Source: Euptelea pleiosperma (lineage: Eukaryota > Streptophyta > Magnoliopsida > Ranunculales > Eupteleaceae). Taken from it: a stretch of 64,000 bases of DNA. Location of the stretch: positions 43,518,450-43,582,449 of the forward strand of contig CM068545.1 in the NCBI GenBank assembly GCA_035048495.1, read 5' to 3'. The translations under genes were made by a program, and so were the position numbers. The notes below the pieces were generated by a model, which did not search any database, was not told the DNA's origin, and saw nothing but the letters and a program-made list of their open reading frames with translations. Shown one piece after another: positions 59,388 to 64,000 of the stretch. Position 1 is the stretch's first letter. Each line of letters begins with the position of its first letter.

Positions 59388-61220
59388 CTATCCTATCCCT
59401 TGTCTAGGTATACCTGTGTAGAACAGGTCTTTCTCAGTGTAGACTGAGAGAAGGGCATTGAGCTCTCTGAGCAGACCGACAAAAGTACGGAGTTGATCTG
59501 GGAGGGATCGAAGCTTCTCAGTAAAGATTGAGAGGAGAGTAGGAGTGGTTTTTCTGAGCAGACCCGCAAAAACATTTAGTTCAGCGGGGAGGGATAAAAG
59601 CTTCTCAGTAAAGACTGAGAGGGGAGTAGTAGTGGGTTCTTTGACCGTGGTTAGCAGAGCCGCAAACTCATGGAGTTTTGCGGGAATGTATCTGAATGGA
59701 GCAGACTCCTGCAGATCAGTAATACCAAAATTGTCTGACTCTGAGATGAAGTCAGACTCAAAGTGTTCTTGACACTTGGATAATTTATCCTCGGGAGAGT
59801 CCTGAATTAGACTCTCTACGGCACACAGGTCATCGATAATATCGACGTAGGGTGACGAGTGTAAACTGTTGACCTCTCCCTCGATGTTTTCTAATTTGAG
59901 AGGGATGTTCCAATCCCTACATTCAATATGTTCCTCCTCGGTGGGGATCAGTAGGTCCAGGACAGCGGAAGTCTCATATTCTAGACACGGTTCTACGATA
60001 GGAATGTCTGCATCAGAGATAGAGATGGACATGGGTATCTCTGTGCTCGGTCCAGAAGTCGGTGCTGTTAAGGGCACCAAAGATTGCGACTCGGGTTCAA
60101 CACTAATGTTGCACAATCCAAGGGAGGTGGGGAGGAACGGTAGATCAATGACAGTTGGGATCCTACGATCGAGACAAAACACAGTGTCATGAAGATCATC
60201 TTCAGGGTCCAGGTTAGAAGCAGCAGTGGTAGAGTGAGAAATAGGTTGCTCTGAGGTAGGTTCAGGATGTGGTGCTTTTAAAGGCACTGAGGATGGATAC
60301 ACTGGCTCCTCAATAGTCTGGCTCGATCTAGGGGTGGGTACAATTGCAATTTCATCCTGGCAATTCTGGTACTTGGTCCAATTGTGCGACTTCTCATTAT
60401 AGATAGTGGCCATATCATTCTCCTCAGGATAAGCTACTGGTGGGCTAGTGAAGTTGACTTCCTCTCTCTCATTTTCTAATTAAATTAGACGTTGCTCGAA
60501 GCTTTCCATAGATTGCTTTTGTTGGTGCTCTAGACCTTGGAAAAACTGTTGTTGCTGGGCAATGTACTGAGAGAGAAGGTCCTCTAGACCGGGTTTAGTA
60601 GCCAACGGAGGCGGTTCAGCCAAGGAGAGCTGAGGTGCCAACTCTTGATTGTAGTCCGACTGGGTATGAAAGTTGTAAGGCAAAGTGGAGTCTGGGACTA
60701 GTTGCTGACTCTGAAAGTCCTGAGGGGCCCACTGTTGATCAGAATAGTCATTCTATGGATATGACGGGTACTGGGATTGCGAGTATTGCCAGTCATACTC
60801 TCCATTGGGTTGATGGAACCCGGAAGGATAATTATCCTGCTGTAGTTGCTGTGGGATAGCAGACTGTTCCCAACCAAAGTTATTGTGACTCCTATTATTC
60901 GGGTAATAAGTGTTGTCATAGGAGGTCTGCATTGGAGATGGAAAGGCACAAACATCTTGCTGGATAGGAGGGTAATATCCTACAGAGTGGGAATGGTACA
61001 CGGGTTGCTGGACTACGGCACGAAGGGCAGAGACTGAATTTTTAAGCTCTTGGAGTACAGAATTGTACTCTGGATCTCGGTGATTATCATACCCTGTAGA
61101 AGTGTGCGAGACTGGAGTATCATGATGATACGCAGAATTGTCATACCATTGTTGAGAGTGATCACCTCGATTCTCACAGAAACTGTAGTAGGTCTCGTAC
61201 AGAGGCCGTTCATCTGCCAT
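59388..61220 (-). pseudogene. Gag-tail/protease-tail frame of D, two nonsense codons
   Basis: 611 codons in one frame with stops only near 60480 (CAA to TAA relative to B) and 60754 (CAA to TAG). Compared with B it lacks 7 residues around B positions 404-410 and has one extra ~29-residue C-terminal repeat (L-S-x-F-T-E-K...F-x-G-L-L-R). Both length changes keep the frame. Otherwise the proteins align throughout. Confidence 0.85.
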
Positions 61221-62997
61221 TAGAGGCGATAGAGGGGTGCGGTGGACTAACTCTCAGATCGAGTCAGTAAAAGATGAGGACAGGTCCAACCGGGCTTCTA
61301 CTTGAAAAAGGAAGCCCAAGATTTGGCAAAAAGTTGCCAAAAGGAGATACTGAAGTGGTGATTCTAAATGATGCACACCAAGCACAGATAATCCTATTCT
61401 AAACAATCAGGATATATTTTAGGCATTATCTTGTTAGTTTTGGGGCTAGAGTAGATTATGACAGTGGGCGGACCACTGGTTTATCTTTTAGCCGCCTGAC
61501 TAACTGTATGCACTCAGAGGTTCTCACCAGGCTACACTCTTCAGAGCGAATCCTTTAGTACTAACTCTAGTCAACAACAAGGCAATCCGAAGCCTAGACA
61601 GACGTGCGACACAATGGCTGTCTTAAGTACGTCGCAGACTAACAGGATTGGTCAAGTGTATAAGAAGAGTGTTCCCTCGGGTTAAGCTAGGGTTGGTGCG
61701 TGTTCCTAGTCCACACGCAACTAACCGCCGAATAGTCCAAGATGCCACGTCGAGCTCAGTGTACTTGAGTAGTAGGGACTTATGGGTGTGTTAGACAACA
61801 GGGACCCGCGCTCGTGGTCTTATTTCGATTGGATGTTAAGCGGGTTCGCTTTGTGTAGATTTTTCCTCGAACACCGGGCTAATTGGCTCTACTTCTTGAT
61901 TCTTTTTAATTAAATGGAGCCTCGGGATCAAATCAGTTGGAATGATGAGGTGGGTGATGAAATCCCACCAGTTTCAATTTTGGAGCTGGGTCTGCTCTCT
62001 TAGAATTGATTGATTAACGGCCACGCCACGCAAGTCGAATAAGTTGTTGCTAGAAAACAAATAGACAAGCGGCAATGATGCACCCAATAACACCGTATCG
62101 CACTCAAGGCGAGGATAGGGACTTACCTCCCGTGGGCCACGCCACGGGGTCTCCTCCGTGGGTTAGGGAGGGGTATCCTAATGGGCTTGGGCCCGACTCC
62201 ACCTCTTTGAGCTTTCGCTCCCTACCCACACTGGATCGTGTTCCTGCAAAGACAGTTAGATCGCACGGTCTAGGTATGTGGGATTCTATTTGGAAGATCC
62301 TTGTCTTTTTAGGGTTCACTGAACAAGCACTGAATTTAGGCAAGTTTTTGAATTAGTTTCCAAATTCGAGATGGGTTAAAATTTAGGAATTCCCAGATTG
62401 GAAAATACCTAGATTGGAAAGTTTCCCGAACTGTGGAGATCTTCCAAGAAAGATTTGATTACGAGATCCCTTACAATTTTGAGAAATTTCCCAAAATTGA
62501 AATTCTGCTAGATTTGGGGTGTTTCCTTTTACAGACTTTTCCAAATTCGGAAGATTTCTAAAGATAGAAATTCTTCTAAAGAGGAAACTTCTAAGAGGGG
62601 AAACCCTAATTTAGCAAAGTTTCAAGATTTTAGAATCTTTCCAAAAATCGCAAATCCTTGATTGGTGATTTCTAAAAATCTGCAGAATATAAAACCCTAA
62701 TTTTTTTGAATTTTTATTTTTTTATTTTTTTTGGTAATTTCCACTTAATCTAGGGTTTCTAAAAAACCCTAGAACAAGATCTAGCAGTTATTTGGAAAGT
62801 AGTAAAATTCCTAAATTATTACAAATTGCACTCGGCCTTCCGAGGCATTAAAAATAGTAATTTAAAAACTGCTAAAAATCACTAAAAACAAAAAATAAAA
62901 AGTTTCTCGAAAAGGTCAGGCTGTCCAAATTGAGCAGCTTTTCGCTTCAGCAACTTTCCAATTCCGTCTTTACGTCCTTTTTCGCACTCCCGAACAC
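61221..62997 (-). other. 5' leader of D
   Basis: Closely matches the B leader, including the AT-rich block of complementary motifs (about 62330-62830) and the short candidate intron at 62126-62050. Confidence 0.8.
62050..62126 (-). other. Candidate 77-nt intron in the D leader
   Basis: On the minus strand GGAG|GTAAGT at the donor and TTGTTTTCTAG at the acceptor, in the same position as in C although the acceptor sequences differ. Confidence 0.4.
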
Positions 62998-63015
62998 CTG
63001 AGCGGCAGCGGCGCC
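62998..63015 (-). promoter_or_regulatory. Primer binding site of D, outer base altered
   Basis: GGCGCCGCTGCCGCTCAGG on the minus strand matches B and C, but the base that should give TGGCGCC is changed and the LTR does not follow. The break falls right at this site. Confidence 0.65.
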
Positions 63016-64000
63016 CAACTAGTCCAGTCCGCCTCTCTCTCCTCTCTCTCCCGCCGCCGTCTTCATCCTCTCTCAAGCAATAAAGAAAACCAAAAAAAAA
63101 AAAAGAAAAAAAAAAGAAAGAAAAGAAAAAGAGAAGAAAAGGAAAAAGGAGGAGGTTGTTTCCTCCACCCGAACCAGCAAGGATCCACCACGTTCTGCTC
63201 TTACCATAGCCAGCAACGCTCCTGTCCGACCACCTCCTGCTGCACCCCATCGTGAAGACCTCTCTCCAAATAGGCAAGCCCATTCATCATTGCAAACGGG
63301 GTTGCAACCTGCCACTTTCGAGTTGCTGTACCAGCAACACCACAACGCTTTCCTCCTCCGAACCAGCAAATCTCTACTGCTATGCGCCCTCCTTCATTGG
63401 ATGAATCCCGTGAGCTCCACTGGCTCCTAATCCAGCCACCTTCATCATCCATTCGACACCAGATTCGCCAGCAACATCACCTAGCTTTCCCATACTCGGC
63501 CAACAATCCGATCCAATGGTCTATGCCCAAGCATCTTGCACAACTATGATGATGCCTAGTATCCAACCCTTGCTAGGCCGATCTCACTACCCTGGCCGAA
63601 CTACTCACCAGGCAAGCACCACCAATGGTCGATCCCATGAAACCCTTCTCCATGCATTCATTGGCCGATCACTCACCTTCTTTGGCTGATCCATTCATCT
63701 CGGTCCGATCCAATCTCCGGTAAGTGTTTGATGAATTATTTCTCTCTCTAGGGTTTGAAAATCGATTCTCTTTAGAGTCCCCAGGCTGATCGCCTTTTTG
63801 CACCGCCGACTCCGTTAGGTGAATGCAAGAGGGTGAGTTTTTCTCTCACCTCTACCTTGTCGGCCGGTAAACGACCGAGGTGTGAAAAATCTCTCTCTAC
63901 CTTCTTCCTCTTTCTCTAAAATCTCTTTTTACATGCTTTCTTACATGCTTTCTAGAATAGATTTACCGCTTTATTTATTTCTGTCATTTATTTCATGTAA
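63016..64000 (+). repeat. LTR-like DNA in + orientation, another subfamily
   Basis: Resembles the transcribed part of the family LTR read forward: A-rich purine tract (63091-63150), gagttgctg / gttgcaacc motifs (near 63300-63330), a GTAAGT donor motif at 63720-63725 followed by CT-rich DNA, and 'catgctttctaga' near the end. It lacks the LTR start and joins the primer site of D directly. Confidence 0.45.

Larger units (their letters stand above)
54846..63015 (-). mobile_element. Element D: second copy of the non-autonomous type
   Basis: Minus strand: leader, gag/protease-tail frame (61220-59388), 3' non-coding region, G-rich tract and 3' LTR (57428-54846). It is inserted in LTR F after ctctt (54841-54845). 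The 5' LTR expected just right of 63015 is replaced by other DNA. Confidence 0.88.

Overview
This window is a piece of a flowering-plant nuclear genome made almost entirely of nested LTR retrotransposons. The pol protein reads as the Athila branch of Ty3/gypsy (no chromodomain, an RT active-site box reading FMDD, and a tRNA-Asp-like primer site). I see no intact host gene, rRNA gene or functional tRNA gene.

One retrotransposon family dominates. Its LTR is long (about 2.6-3.3 kb), starts TGATATTCGC, ends TTTCA and makes 5-bp target duplications. Two bases after the LTR comes a primer site beginning TGGCGCCGCTGCC, then a leader of about 1.8 kb, a coding region, about 1.9 kb of non-coding DNA, a G-rich tract and the 3' LTR. 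It exists in two forms. Elements A (1-10276, +) and C (35779-54571, +) carry gag-pol. Elements B (10277-24487, -), D (54846-63015, -) and the remnant E (30587-35778, -) share the LTR, primer site, leader and 3' region. In place of gag-pol, B and D carry one open frame of about 590-610 codons (E keeps only its end). That frame is stitched from the tail of gag and the segment after the protease active site, with no zinc knuckle, catalytic Asp, RT, RNase H or integrase. The likely reading is a parasite/helper pair: A/C-type elements supply enzymes and B/D/E-type elements supply RNA plus a modified Gag-tail protein.

Layout: A (5' LTR left of the window) lies inside the 3' LTR of B. B also contains a deletion-derived mini-element (13697-17395). 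The right flank of B (24493-25330) may hold a scrap of a host gene, followed by a Ty1/copia LTR remnant (about 25982-27545), an unrelated LTR-like sequence (27728-28672), and a 131-bp-period array of inverted-repeat units just upstream of a TATA box (28814-29599). Then comes E, split by a solo LTR (31437-34723) and ended by the insertion of C. C is decayed and interrupted by three solo LTRs: 38035-40811 in its 5' LTR, 46018-48944 (a different family) in its RT, and 51305-53981 near the end of pol. Just past the pol stop of C a reverse LTR (54572) was inserted, and D was inserted into that. At 63015/63016 the primer site of D abuts LTR-like DNA in the opposite orientation, which is unexpected.

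The LTRs are unusual. They are full of GAA/TTC tracts and carry many copies of a roughly 25-bp inverted repeat (CCGGAGTTGCA / TGCAACTCCGG). They hold a degenerate tRNA-like module and show at least three unrelated U3 versions, each with its own inverted repeat close to the presumed promoter. Many long predicted proteins rich in Ser, Leu, Phe, Lys or Glu are only translations of the GAA/TTC tracts and are not listed as genes.
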